DNA of 30,297 bases. Source: Roseburia sp. CAG:10041_57 (lineage in GTDB: Bacteria > Bacillota > Clostridia > Lachnospirales > Lachnospiraceae). The position numbers and the translations under genes were made by a program. Each line of letters starts with the position of its first letter. Position 1 is the first letter of the stretch. The stretch lies in NCBI GenBank assembly GCA_001916965.1, contig MNTL01000076.1, positions 1 through 30,297 of the forward strand. The letters run 5' to 3'. This document shows positions 16,122-24,152 of this stretch, in pieces. Below the pieces are notes generated by a model. That model was given only the letters and a program-made list of their open reading frames with translations. It had not been told where the DNA came from and made no database searches.

Positions 16122-16583
16122 ATGAGTGCCAATACCAAAATTGTTGTTCTTCGTTCCAGAGAAGTGTTATATACGATCTTACTGTTATTCGTAGGCATCC
16201 TGATCATTCTGGTTCTGCTGTCTCTATTCCTGCCTTCGGATTCTGCTTCACCTACAGAGGAATCTGCTGCCCTATACGTTCCCGGTGTATATTCTTCTAC
16301 GTTACAGCTTGGCAATGCCGCTGCACAGCTACAAGTCACCGTAGATGCGGATCATATCAACGCAATTGAATTGATCAATCTGGATGAAGCGGTTACTACT
16401 ATGTATCCTCTCATGGAGCCGTGTCTGGATGAGCTGACTGCCAAAGTAATAGACAATCAGGGACTGGAGAACATCAGTTATTCCACGGAAAGCAAATATA
16501 CTTCCATTTTATTACTGAATGCTATCTCCCAGTCCCTGAGTAAAGCAGCTGTATCTGCACCCATGTCTGGCACAATGCAATAA
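16122..16583 (+). CDS. Membrane-anchored FMN-bind-like protein of unknown function
   Basis: A 153-residue protein with one N-terminal membrane segment (about 17-40, YTILLLFVGILIILVLLSLF) and an outward domain. The domain reads YVPGVYSSTLQLGNAAAQLQ, VTVDADHINAIELI, and ends SKYTSILLLNAISQSLSKA. This order matches small FMN-bind domains (P-G-x-Y at the start, a V-x-A-I-N-A-L-K-A-like helix at the end). The usual S-G-A-T motif, whose Thr can carry FMN covalently, is replaced by STESKYTS. The start is ATG 16122 with TTTGGAG seven bases upstream; an ATG at 16089 sits in an inverted repeat and has no ribosome site. It stands alone on the plus strand between glnA and nadE and ends in a strong terminator. 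Flavin binding is uncertain. Confidence 0.7.
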   Translation: MSANTKIVVLRSREVLYTILLLFVGILIILVLLSLFLPSDSASPTEESAALYVPGVYSSTLQLGNAAAQLQVTVDADHINAIELINLDEAVTTMYPLMEPCLDELTAKVIDNQGLENISYSTESKYTSILLLNAISQSLSKAAVSAPMSGTMQ

Positions 16584-16606
16584 AAGCACGCATTAGCGTG
16601 CTTTTA
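16581..16606. terminator. Bidirectional intrinsic terminator between the FMN-bind-like gene and nadE
   Basis: TAAAAGCACGC (16581-16591) pairs perfectly with GCGTGCTTTTA (16596-16606) around ATTA. The A and T tracts at the stem base give a U-run in both directions. The plus-strand stop TAA is its first three bases, and the nadE stop follows two bases after it. Confidence 0.88.
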
Positions 16607-16607
16607 T

Positions 16608-18524
16608 CTAAGGCCTTAATGTGTCCAGTTCCTGCATCCAGATATGTGCGCATGCATCCGACGGCATTCTCAGGTCGCCTCTTGGAGACAGTGCCACACT
16701 GCCTACCTTAGGTCCGTCCGGCAGGCAGGAGCGTTTGAACTGCTGTGCAAAGAATCTGCGATAGAAGGTCTTCAGCCATTTCAGGATAACTTCATTCTCA
16801 TATACTCCTGCAAAGGACAGTTTTGCGATTCTGTATATCTTGGAAGGCGTGTATCCGCAACGCAGCATATAATATAAGAAGAAATCATGAAGCTCATACG
16901 GTCCTACGAGATCTTCTGTCTTTTGTGAAATTACACCATCCTCCGGTGGAAGAAGCTCCGGGCTGACCGGTGTATCCAGAATATCCAGCAATACATTGCG
17001 CATTGCTTCATGATTACAGGTATCTGCATAATACTGCACCAGATGACGCACCAGTGTCTTAGGTACTCCTACGTTCACTCCGTACATGGACATGTGGTCA
17101 CCATTATAGGTTGCCCAGCCGAGCGCAAGCTCAGACATATCTCCTGTACCAATGACCAGACCGCCATTCTTATTGGCAATATCCATCAGTATCTGGGTTC
17201 TTTCTCTTGCCTGTCCATTTTCATAAGTCACATCATGCTGATTCGGGTCCTGTCCGATATCCCTGAAGTGAATGTTCACGGCTTCCTTAATATCTACTTC
17301 CTGTAACTGTGCTCCACAGGCATGGGTCAGCTTGCAGGCATTGTCATAGGTTCTGTCCGTTGTCCCAAAGCATGGCATTGTCACCGCCTTGATGTTCTCT
17401 CTTGGCAATCCCAGCATATCAAAGGCTCTCACCGTCACCAACAGGGCAAGTGTAGAATCCAGACCGCCGGAGATACCGATTACCGCAGTCTTAGAGCCTG
17501 TATGCTCATATCTCTTTTTCAGGCCATTTGCCTGAATAGAGAGAATCTGCTCACAGCGTTTCTCTCTGGTCGTTTTATCGGATGGCACGAACGGCGCTCT
17601 GTCAAACTTTCTGCTTAACTTCGTTTCTTCTACCTTCAATGTAAAAGGTATCACATCATGAAGGATATCTTCTCTTGGAAGGTACGTAGTCATCTTCCTG
17701 CGTTCCATCCGAAGCTTGGCAATATCCAGATCTGCATAGATAATTCCCGTTGTAAAAGATGTACTCTGCGCAAGAAGTGTACCATTCTCCGCAATCAGGT
17801 CATGACCGCCATAGACTACATCCTGTGTGGACTCTCCATCTCCTGCGCTGGAATAGATATATCCTGCAATCAATCTTGCACTGGTCAGCTTCACCAGCTC
17901 TTCGCGATACGTATCCTTGCCTACCAGTTCATTACTGGCTGACAGGTTCACCATGACTGTTGCACCTGCCAATGCATGTCTTGTGTTAGGAGGATTCGGC
18001 GTCCAGATATCTTCACAGATCTCACAGCCTACCACCAGTCCTTCCACGGTATCGCATTCAAATAGGATATCCGTCCCAAAAGGAATCTCTTCACCCTGAT
18101 ATCTGCAATAGCCATCCTGTCCCTCTCCTGAGGCAAAATGTCTTGCTTCATAGAACTCACCATAGTTAGGCAGATATGTCTTTGGAATAAAAGCCAGTAC
18201 ATGTCCGTGCTGCACCACTGCTGCCACATTGAACAACTTATGGTCTTTTTCCAAAGGCATTCCAATAAAAAGCAGAGCATCACACTCTGCCGTTCTGTCT
18301 GCAATTACTCCCAACTGTTCCCTGGCTGATGCTAACAGCTTATCCTGTAGGAACAGATCACTACAGGAATATCCGGTAATACACAGCTCCGGCAATACTA
18401 CAATCTTCGCCCCATTAGAGCAGGCTTCCTTTACCTCGTTGATAATAGCTTCTGCATTGTATTGGGTATCTGCAACTTTTATCTTTGGCGTAGCCGCAGC
18501 TACTTTCACAAATCCATCTTTCAT
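16608..18524 (-). CDS. nadE: Glutamine-dependent NAD+ synthetase
   Basis: A 638-residue two-domain enzyme that makes NAD+ from deamido-NAD+, ATP and glutamine-derived ammonia. The N-terminal nitrilase-fold glutaminase carries the E-K-C triad: E46 in LPELCITGY, K115 in IPKTYLPNYGE and C170 in CEICEDIW. The C-terminal synthetase has the PP-loop SGGLDS at about 352-357 and later TGDMSELALGWATYNGDH. The length is normal. ATG 18524 is chosen because GAGG lies six bases upstream and the nitrilase fold begins just after it; the longer reading to 18632 would run through the promoter and the inverted repeat. It has its own promoter region, separate from the hslO operon. Confidence 0.93.
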   Translation of the reverse strand: MKDGFVKVAAATPKIKVADTQYNAEAIINEVKEACSNGAKIVVLPELCITGYSCSDLFLQDKLLASAREQLGVIADRTAECDALLFIGMPLEKDHKLFNVAAVVQHGHVLAFIPKTYLPNYGEFYEARHFASGEGQDGYCRYQGEEIPFGTDILFECDTVEGLVVGCEICEDIWTPNPPNTRHALAGATVMVNLSASNELVGKDTYREELVKLTSARLIAGYIYSSAGDGESTQDVVYGGHDLIAENGTLLAQSTSFTTGIIYADLDIAKLRMERRKMTTYLPREDILHDVIPFTLKVEETKLSRKFDRAPFVPSDKTTREKRCEQILSIQANGLKKRYEHTGSKTAVIGISGGLDSTLALLVTVRAFDMLGLPRENIKAVTMPCFGTTDRTYDNACKLTHACGAQLQEVDIKEAVNIHFRDIGQDPNQHDVTYENGQARERTQILMDIANKNGGLVIGTGDMSELALGWATYNGDHMSMYGVNVGVPKTLVRHLVQYYADTCNHEAMRNVLLDILDTPVSPELLPPEDGVISQKTEDLVGPYELHDFFLYYMLRCGYTPSKIYRIAKLSFAGVYENEVILKWLKTFYRRFFAQQFKRSCLPDGPKVGSVALSPRGDLRMPSDACAHIWMQELDTLRP

Positions 18525-18539
18525 AATAATCCTCATTTC

Positions 18540-18605
18540 TGCGCACGTCCTTTGCGCATATCGAGTTTGTGTCAAGTATACGCAGACACAAATCTCGTGT
18601 GTGAA
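18540..18605 (-). promoter_or_regulatory. nadE promoter with a large inverted repeat across the -10 box
   Basis: CGAGTTTGTGTC (18562-18573) and GACACAAATCTCG (18585-18597) form arms of 12-13 bases with one bulge. The loop contains TATACT on the minus strand (complement of 18575-18580), a good -10 box, with a weaker TTCACA 19 bases upstream (complement of 18600-18605). A repressor bound to both arms would cover the promoter. Nearer the gene, TGCGCA occurs twice (18540-18545 and 18553-18558). Confidence 0.5.
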
Positions 18606-18634
18606 AAAAACTGCCATATATGGTTTTTTCACAC
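18599..18634 (-). terminator. Terminator after hslO
   Basis: GTGTG plus a run of seven A residues (18599-18610) pairs with six T residues plus CACAC (18624-18634), around a palindromic CCATATATGG. On the minus strand a small CCATATATGG hairpin is followed by seven T residues. It ends the hisC operon before the nadE promoter. Confidence 0.7.
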
Positions 18635-18644
18635 TATCCTTCCC

Positions 18645-19523
18645 TTATTTTGAACGCTTGATGATCTGTTTGAGATCCTCGATGCTGAATTCATAAGCGG
18701 TATTGCAGAAATGGCATTTTACTTCGATAGGCTTGCCATCCTGAATTATATCATTGATTTCCTTACGTCCGATGCTGACGATCGCCTTCTCCACACGTTC
18801 CTTGCTGCAATTGCAATAATACTGTGTTGGAATCGTATCCTGAATCTCCAGGTCCATATCCCCAAGAAGTACTTCCAGAATCTGCTCCGGTGTCCTGCCT
18901 TCGTCTAACAGCTTCGTTACGCTGGATACCTGCGCCAGATTCTTCTCCAGCTTCTCAATTACCTCTTCTTCTGCAAAAGGCATCAGCTGAATGATGAATC
19001 CACCCGCCTGCTTCACGGTATTGTCCTTTTCCATCAGTACTCCCAGACCTACTGCAGAAGGCACCTGTTCGGAAGTTGCAAAATAGTAAGTCAAATCTTC
19101 TGCAATCTCACCTGTCTGTAATTCAGTCTGTCCGGTATAAGGCTCTTTTAACCCCATATCTTTGATCACACTAAGATATCCTCTGCCGATAGCTCCGCCT
19201 ACATCCAGCTTACCTTTCTCATTTGGAGGAAGCATGACCTGTGGCTCTACCACATATCCTTTTACATTTGCTGCAGAATCTGCTGTCACTGTAATGCCCT
19301 TCGCCGGTCCATCACCACGTATCTGCAATGTGAGAACATCCTGCTCACCTTTTAACATGCTGCCCATCATTGCACCGGCAGTCAGCAATCTTCCCAGTGC
19401 CGCAGTCATAACCGGACTTGTCTCATGAACCTGACGTCCCTTCTCTACCATTTCTCTCGTTGTCGCCGCGAATGCACGAATCTGTGCATTGGCAGCTGTT
19501 GCTCTTACTATATAATCTGACAT
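18645..19523 (-). CDS. hslO: Hsp33 redox-regulated chaperonin
   Basis: A 292-residue cytoplasmic holdase chaperone, activated by oxidative unfolding. The C-terminal zinc site has C237-x-C239 (YYCNCS) and C270-x2-C273 (CHFC), the usual four Hsp33 cysteines. The N-terminal domain opens MSDYIVRATAANAQIRAFAA, a typical start. ATG 19523 is chosen because GAGG lies six bases upstream and the frame above it is upstream-gene sequence. It starts nine bases after the methyltransferase stop and is the last gene before a terminator, so it is read from the hisC operon. Confidence 0.94.
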   Translation of the reverse strand: MSDYIVRATAANAQIRAFAATTREMVEKGRQVHETSPVMTAALGRLLTAGAMMGSMLKGEQDVLTLQIRGDGPAKGITVTADSAANVKGYVVEPQVMLPPNEKGKLDVGGAIGRGYLSVIKDMGLKEPYTGQTELQTGEIAEDLTYYFATSEQVPSAVGLGVLMEKDNTVKQAGGFIIQLMPFAEEEVIEKLEKNLAQVSSVTKLLDEGRTPEQILEVLLGDMDLEIQDTIPTQYYCNCSKERVEKAIVSIGRKEINDIIQDGKPIEVKCHFCNTAYEFSIEDLKQIIKRSK

Positions 19524-19531
19524 CTTAATCC

Positions 19532-20293
19532 TCATTTCATACTCTCTTGCGCCACACAATAGATACGCTGGCTTTGTGGTGTTACTTCTTCCAGCGTGTC
19601 TGCATCATAAGCTTTCAAAAATACCAGTCCTGCTTCTTCAATAAATCCACGCATCTCTTCCAATGTATAGCCTCTCTGGAAATGTGTCTCCTGGAATCTG
19701 CGGAAGGTATCAGGTTCTTCCTCATTTTCCCTTACAAAAACAGTAAGGTCATACTCATTCATCATCTCTTCCGGATCATAGAAATTCTCCCAGATGAAGC
19801 TGCAATCATCTCTTGTCTCAGCAATGACTCTGTCTCCAATAATCGTTTCATATTTATAATTGGTATTAAAATCAAAGAAAAAGATGCCCTTCGGGTCTAG
19901 ATAATTGTTCACCAGCTTAAAGCAGGTAACAACATCCTCATCCTCTAGCAGATAATTGATGGAATCGCAGATGCTTACAATAGCACGCACTGTTCCATAC
20001 AGCTCGAATTCTCTCATATCCTGATTCAGATACAGAATGTCATGTCCTGACTTTTCTCTCTTCTGAAAGGCTATATTCAACATTTCCTCGGAATAATCCA
20101 CGCCGATCATATCATAGCCTTTTGCTGCAAGAAGCTCCGTCAGACTGCCCGTACCGCAGCCCATGTCCAGCACCAGGCCATCCCTGATCCCATACTCTCC
20201 CAGCACGTTCAGAATATTGTCACACCACTGCCCGTAGGGCGTATTATCCATCAATTCATCATAGACACTCGCGAAATCAGTATATGCCTCCAT
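19532..20293 (-). CDS. Class I SAM-dependent methyltransferase
   Basis: A 253-residue Rossmann-fold methyltransferase. The SAM-binding motif I is VLDMGCGTGSLTEL (about 41-54), followed by GYDMIGVDYSEEML with the acidic residue that binds the ribose. The N-terminal YTDFASVYDELMD is common in small YqeM-like methyltransferases, which often lie near RNA or translation genes. The substrate is unknown. ATG 20293 has GGAAGG about 11 bases upstream. It starts 16 bases after the DUF368 gene and just before hslO, so it is part of that operon. Confidence 0.85.
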   Translation of the reverse strand: MEAYTDFASVYDELMDNTPYGQWCDNILNVLGEYGIRDGLVLDMGCGTGSLTELLAAKGYDMIGVDYSEEMLNIAFQKREKSGHDILYLNQDMREFELYGTVRAIVSICDSINYLLEDEDVVTCFKLVNNYLDPKGIFFFDFNTNYKYETIIGDRVIAETRDDCSFIWENFYDPEEMMNEYDLTVFVRENEEEPDTFRRFQETHFQRGYTLEEMRGFIEEAGLVFLKAYDADTLEEVTPQSQRIYCVAQESMK

Positions 20294-20309
20294 GTTACAT
20301 CACACCTTC

Positions 20310-21167
20310 CTACTCCCCACCAAGCTTCATTGCAATGAGGAATCCTATTGCCAACATAATAATACCTGTCAGGATATTTACTACATTAATTGTTACGCTG
20401 CCCATCATGATCAGAATGGCGAAAGGAGACGCCACGATCAGACCGATGATAGACCAGTATGCTGTCTGGCTGTATTTCTTTAACACAAATTCAATCAGCT
20501 TGGCAATCACTACGATACCAACCAGAACGCCGATACCAAAAGGAACCAATACACCACATGCTGCCAGAATACCTGCCATATCAAATGGATGCAGGGCATC
20601 GATCAATCCGCTGATCGTACCAATAATAACGGTGTAATATCCAATGATCATCATAACCATGGAACCGCTGACACCTGGAATAACCATAGTACCTGCTGCA
20701 AGCGCGCCAGCAAGGAACAGTTTCAGAATGTTCATGAAGTTCAAGGATACATCTGCTGTTCTGCTGTCATCCTCACCTATCAGAGATAATCCGATTACCA
20801 GTACAAAGAACACTGCAAAACCGATAATCTGTGCAACGCCGACTTTCTTACCCTTTACTTTCTTGAAGATTACAGGAAGTCCGCCGATGATCATACCTAC
20901 AAAAAGCAGCGTTGTCTGCAAAGGGATGGCATCAAACATCTTGGTAATGACCTTGGATAACAGGGCAATTGCCAGTAACATACCGATTACGATAGGAATC
21001 AGAAGCTTCATTGCTTCCTTGAATTTCTTTACAAAATGAGTCAATAATAGAATCAGTCTATCATAGATTCCCATGGATACCATCATTGTGCCACCGCTGA
21101 CACCGGGGATGATATTGGCAAGGCCAATTACCATACCTTTTAAAATATTAATGATAAATTCCTTCAC
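20310..21167 (-). CDS. DUF368 membrane protein, PopT-type undecaprenyl-phosphate translocase
   Basis: A 285-residue polytopic protein with seven to nine hydrophobic segments and two copies of the family signature: NIIPGVSGGTM near residue 20 and MVIPGVSGSMVMM near 165. DUF368 proteins have been identified as undecaprenyl-phosphate translocases (PopT), which return the lipid carrier to the inner face after sugar transfer. Both signatures are intact. The start is GTG 21167, with GAGG eight bases upstream and one base after the hisC stop, so the two are translationally coupled. Carrier recycling would serve the lipid-linked-sugar enzymes elsewhere in this window, although it also serves peptidoglycan. 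Confidence 0.88.
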   Translation of the reverse strand: MKEFIINILKGMVIGLANIIPGVSGGTMMVSMGIYDRLILLLTHFVKKFKEAMKLLIPIVIGMLLAIALLSKVITKMFDAIPLQTTLLFVGMIIGGLPVIFKKVKGKKVGVAQIIGFAVFFVLVIGLSLIGEDDSRTADVSLNFMNILKLFLAGALAAGTMVIPGVSGSMVMMIIGYYTVIIGTISGLIDALHPFDMAGILAACGVLVPFGIGVLVGIVVIAKLIEFVLKKYSQTAYWSIIGLIVASPFAILIMMGSVTINVVNILTGIIMLAIGFLIAMKLGGE

Positions 21168-21168
21168 T

Positions 21169-22233
21169 TTAGTTTCCTCTTCTTTCTAAATAATCCTCTA
21201 AAAATGCAATCATTTGGTGCATCTCTTCATCTGTTCCAATAGAAATACGCAGACTGTCTGCGATTCTTGGCTTGTTCCAGTGTCTTACATAAATGTCATG
21301 TTCACGTAATGCTTGGAAAATTTCTTCTCCTGGTATATCTTTATGTGCTGCGAAAATAAAATTCGTTCTGGAATCAGGGAAAGTAAATCCCAGTCTTGTC
21401 AGTTCTTTCTTGGCAGCCTCTCTGGTCGCTACGACTCTGGCAACCGTCTTTTGGAAATACTCCTCATCCTCCACAGAAGCTACACCTGCTGCTATCGTAG
21501 GCGCATTCATGGTATAGGAATTAAAGGAGAATTTGGCATCATTTAAGTATTTTATGAGCTTTTTACTGCCAATGGCAAATCCGATTCTCATGCCTGCCAG
21601 AGAGCGGGATTTGGAAAAAGTCTGTGTAACCAACAGATTCTCATACTTATCAACCAATGGCACGCAGCTTTCTGCTCCAAAGTCTACATATGCCTCATCC
21701 ACGATCACAACGCTGTCCTGATTGGCTGCAATCACTTCTTCTATCTGTGCTGCTGGCACTGCGATTCCTGTAGGTGCATTGGGATTAGCCAGCACAATAC
21801 CGCCATTTTCCTTCAGGTAATCTTCTTTCTTCCAGTTGAAATTCTCATCCAACGGCTGACACTCATATGGGATTCTGTATAAATCTGCCCATACGTCATA
21901 GAAAGAATATGTAATATCAGGGAAGAGTACCGGCTTGTCTGAATGGAAGAACGTAAGAAAAGCCATTGCAAGTACATCATCCGAGCCTACTCCGACAAAG
22001 ACCTGTTCCGGTGCTACCTGGTATCTCTTTGCCAGGGCATTTCTAAGCAAAGTCACATCCGGGTCCGGATATTTACGTAATACATTGCCATCAAAATGAT
22101 GAAGTACTTCTTCTACGCCCGGTGCCGGTGGATATGGGCATTCATTGGTATTTAACTTGATTACATTCTGATTCTGTGGCTGCTCTCCTGCTACATAGGG
22201 AACAACCTTACGTACCTTATTCTCCCAACTCAT
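21169..22233 (-). CDS. hisC: Histidinol-phosphate aminotransferase
   Basis: A 354-residue fold-type I PLP enzyme that converts imidazole-acetol phosphate and glutamate to histidinol phosphate. LNTNECPYPPAP, VGVGSDDVL, NPNAPTG and VVDEAYVDFG are family motifs, and TFSKSRSLAGMRIGFAIG contains the PLP lysine. The C-terminal RISIGTDEE binds phosphate. ATG 22233 is chosen because AGAGGAG lies just upstream; the longer reading to 22323 passes through a palindromic operator candidate. HisC-like enzymes can also use aromatic amino acids, and no other his gene is in the window, so the in vivo role is not certain. It is the first gene of the DUF368-methyltransferase-hslO operon. Confidence 0.9.
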   Translation of the reverse strand: MSWENKVRKVVPYVAGEQPQNQNVIKLNTNECPYPPAPGVEEVLHHFDGNVLRKYPDPDVTLLRNALAKRYQVAPEQVFVGVGSDDVLAMAFLTFFHSDKPVLFPDITYSFYDVWADLYRIPYECQPLDENFNWKKEDYLKENGGIVLANPNAPTGIAVPAAQIEEVIAANQDSVVIVDEAYVDFGAESCVPLVDKYENLLVTQTFSKSRSLAGMRIGFAIGSKKLIKYLNDAKFSFNSYTMNAPTIAAGVASVEDEEYFQKTVARVVATREAAKKELTRLGFTFPDSRTNFIFAAHKDIPGEEIFQALREHDIYVRHWNKPRIADSLRISIGTDEEMHQMIAFLEDYLERRGN

Positions 22234-22285
22234 ATACTCCTCTTTTCTGCAGTATTGTTCTGCACATAAATTCCAGTCTTTCGTT

Positions 22286-22300
22286 TCTGATAATATCAGA
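22286..22300. promoter_or_regulatory. 15-bp perfect palindrome upstream of hisC
   Basis: TCTGATA-A-TATCAGA is a perfect dyad 53 bases before the hisC start. On the minus strand it contains a GATATTAT stretch that could be a -10 box. It is a candidate operator for the hisC operon; the regulator is unknown. Confidence 0.4.
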
Positions 22301-22337
22301 CTTTTCCTATTTATGCAAGCCACCCATCCCGTATTGC

Positions 22338-22366
22338 TTGACGCACGTATAAATTCATTTTATGAT
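22338..22366 (+). promoter_or_regulatory. Sigma-A promoter of the DUF6020-like gene
   Basis: TTGACG (22338-22343) and TATGAT (22361-22366) are 17 bases apart. The gene starts 41 bases after the -10 box, with AGGAGG eight bases before its ATG. Confidence 0.65.
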
Positions 22367-22406
22367 GAAAATGGAACATACTATTAACTGTTAGGAGGTA
22401 TCTCAT

Positions 22407-24152
22407 ATGAACCTGTTAGATATCACATGCAAAAGTTTTCTGTCGCTGTTTGCCTTAATGCGTCTGACGCAGATAAATACAACTGATCCGATGTCTCTTC
22501 TTATATTTGCCGTTTTCTTCTATATATATAGAAAGCTTTCCTCCTCTTCGCTCAAAACAAGGATGAAAGACGCCGATCCATGGTACGCAGGCATTCTTGC
22601 TGCCCTTTTCACCCTGTTTACATTGGCAGCCACAGGTTCCACGCTTTATGGAGATATGGCCAGCACTCTCTTCCGGCTCATTATACTGATATTGTCTGCC
22701 GCAGGACTTGGACTGATTTATTACCATGCCGTTCTGTGCCTGCTGATCTATGTCTCGCCGCTCAGAATTGATACCATGCTCTATCCGCAGCCCTGGCTTC
22801 CCTATATTGCCTTTGGTGCCTGCCTGCTGGCATGGCTTCCTTATTATCTGCATGAATATCCCGGTGTCATGACACCAGACAGTATTAATCAGTATGCGCA
22901 GATCATTGGTGCTTATGAGCTGTCCAACCACCACTCTGTGATACACACACTGCTGATTGGTTTCTTCTATCATATCGGTATGCAATTAACGGGAAATGCT
23001 TATGTAGGATTGGGATTCTACACCTTTTTCCAGATGTGCTTCATGGCTTTTACCGCAGGATATGTTGTCCGTACGCTGCAAAAGGCTCACATTATCACGC
23101 CGGTCTGCATTGTTACGATCTGCTTCTATGCCCTTATGCCCTATCATGGTATCTTTGCTGTCACGATATGGAAGGACATTCCTTTTGCAGGCTGTGTGAC
23201 GCTTGCAGCTGCCTCTCTTCTGCGATTGCTGTTATGCGATAAATTATCCAGATTAAAAGCAGCAGATTACTTTACCATTCTGCTGCCCTATCTCTTATCC
23301 AGTATTATGATGTGTCTGCTGCGTACAAACGGCTGGTATATCTTCCTGGTTACTCTGCCTTTTGTCCTCTTCGTCTTCCGCGACAGATGGAAGGTTATGA
23401 TTCCTGTTCATCTTATCATTCTTGCCCTGGTTTTATTTGTAAAATACCCATGCATGAATGTATATGAGATTAAACAGGCTGATTTTGCAGAATCTGTCTC
23501 TATTCCTGTCCAGCAGCTTGCCTGTGTCGTTGCACGGGGTGAGTCTCTTACCGATGAGCAGAGCGAAATCCTGTCACACTATATGGATTTGGAGCAGGTA
23601 GCCAGTCTGTATCAGCCTGATGTATCAGATCCAATCAAGAATCTGATTCGTTCTACCAGCGGTACGTATCTGGATTCCCATAAGGGGGAATTCCTCTCAC
23701 TGTGGTTCTCTGTAGGTCTGTCCCATATACCGGCTTATTTTGATGCCTATGTCGCACAGACTCATGGTTTCTGGTATCCTGCCGGCGATTATGAGGTGGG
23801 ACTAAGTGACGGTATCTATCCCAATGACTTCGGTCTTACCTGGCAGCCTCTGTTAAAAGGCAGTATTATCATTAAAATCCGTGAAATCCTATTCAAGCTC
23901 TGGAAACTGATTCCACTGTTTGGTTTCCTGTGGAGCATGGGCGGTATGTTCTGGTCATTGCTGATCAGTCTGTGCATGTGCCTTCGTGAATCCCGCTATG
24001 CCAATGCCGTTTTAATGATTCCTGCCATGGTCCTGGTCATTACCTTATGTATCGCTACTCCGGTTGCAACAGAGTTCCGTTATGCCTATGCCCTTTTCTA
24101 TGGGCTGCCCTTGTATGTCATGCTGCCTTTTATCAGGAGCAATGACCGCTAA
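22407..24152 (+). CDS. DUF6020-like polytopic membrane protein, GT-C-like
   Basis: A 581-residue membrane protein with about 12 hydrophobic segments. After the fourth segment an outside loop reads YPGVMTPDSINQYAQIIGAY (151-170), then NHHSVIHTLLIGFFYHIG; D158 and H175, H176 and H180 are the likely functional residues. This loop, followed by TIWKDIPFAG, is the hallmark of the DUF6020-type proteins common in Clostridia, which resemble GT-C glycosyltransferases. A soluble loop lies at about 345-450. The substrate is unknown; transfer of a lipid-linked sugar to a surface polymer is a reasonable guess. It has its own promoter and faces a lipoprotein gene, with stop codons overlapping by four bases and no terminator between them. 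Confidence 0.82.
   Translation: MNLLDITCKSFLSLFALMRLTQINTTDPMSLLIFAVFFYIYRKLSSSSLKTRMKDADPWYAGILAALFTLFTLAATGSTLYGDMASTLFRLIILILSAAGLGLIYYHAVLCLLIYVSPLRIDTMLYPQPWLPYIAFGACLLAWLPYYLHEYPGVMTPDSINQYAQIIGAYELSNHHSVIHTLLIGFFYHIGMQLTGNAYVGLGFYTFFQMCFMAFTAGYVVRTLQKAHIITPVCIVTICFYALMPYHGIFAVTIWKDIPFAGCVTLAAASLLRLLLCDKLSRLKAADYFTILLPYLLSSIMMCLLRTNGWYIFLVTLPFVLFVFRDRWKVMIPVHLIILALVLFVKYPCMNVYEIKQADFAESVSIPVQQLACVVARGESLTDEQSEILSHYMDLEQVASLYQPDVSDPIKNLIRSTSGTYLDSHKGEFLSLWFSVGLSHIPAYFDAYVAQTHGFWYPAGDYEVGLSDGIYPNDFGLTWQPLLKGSIIIKIREILFKLWKLIPLFGFLWSMGGMFWSLLISLCMCLRESRYANAVLMIPAMVLVITLCIATPVATEFRYAYALFYGLPLYVMLPFIRSNDR

Noticed and set aside
16085..16339. 84-codon minus ORF opposite the FMN-bind-like gene
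   Set aside because: Shadow of the plus-strand gene, which has the membrane segment, domain motifs, ribosome site and terminator.
18525..18632. 36-codon N-terminal extension of nadE
   Set aside because: It runs through the terminator and promoter region; the nitrilase domain begins right after ATG 18524.
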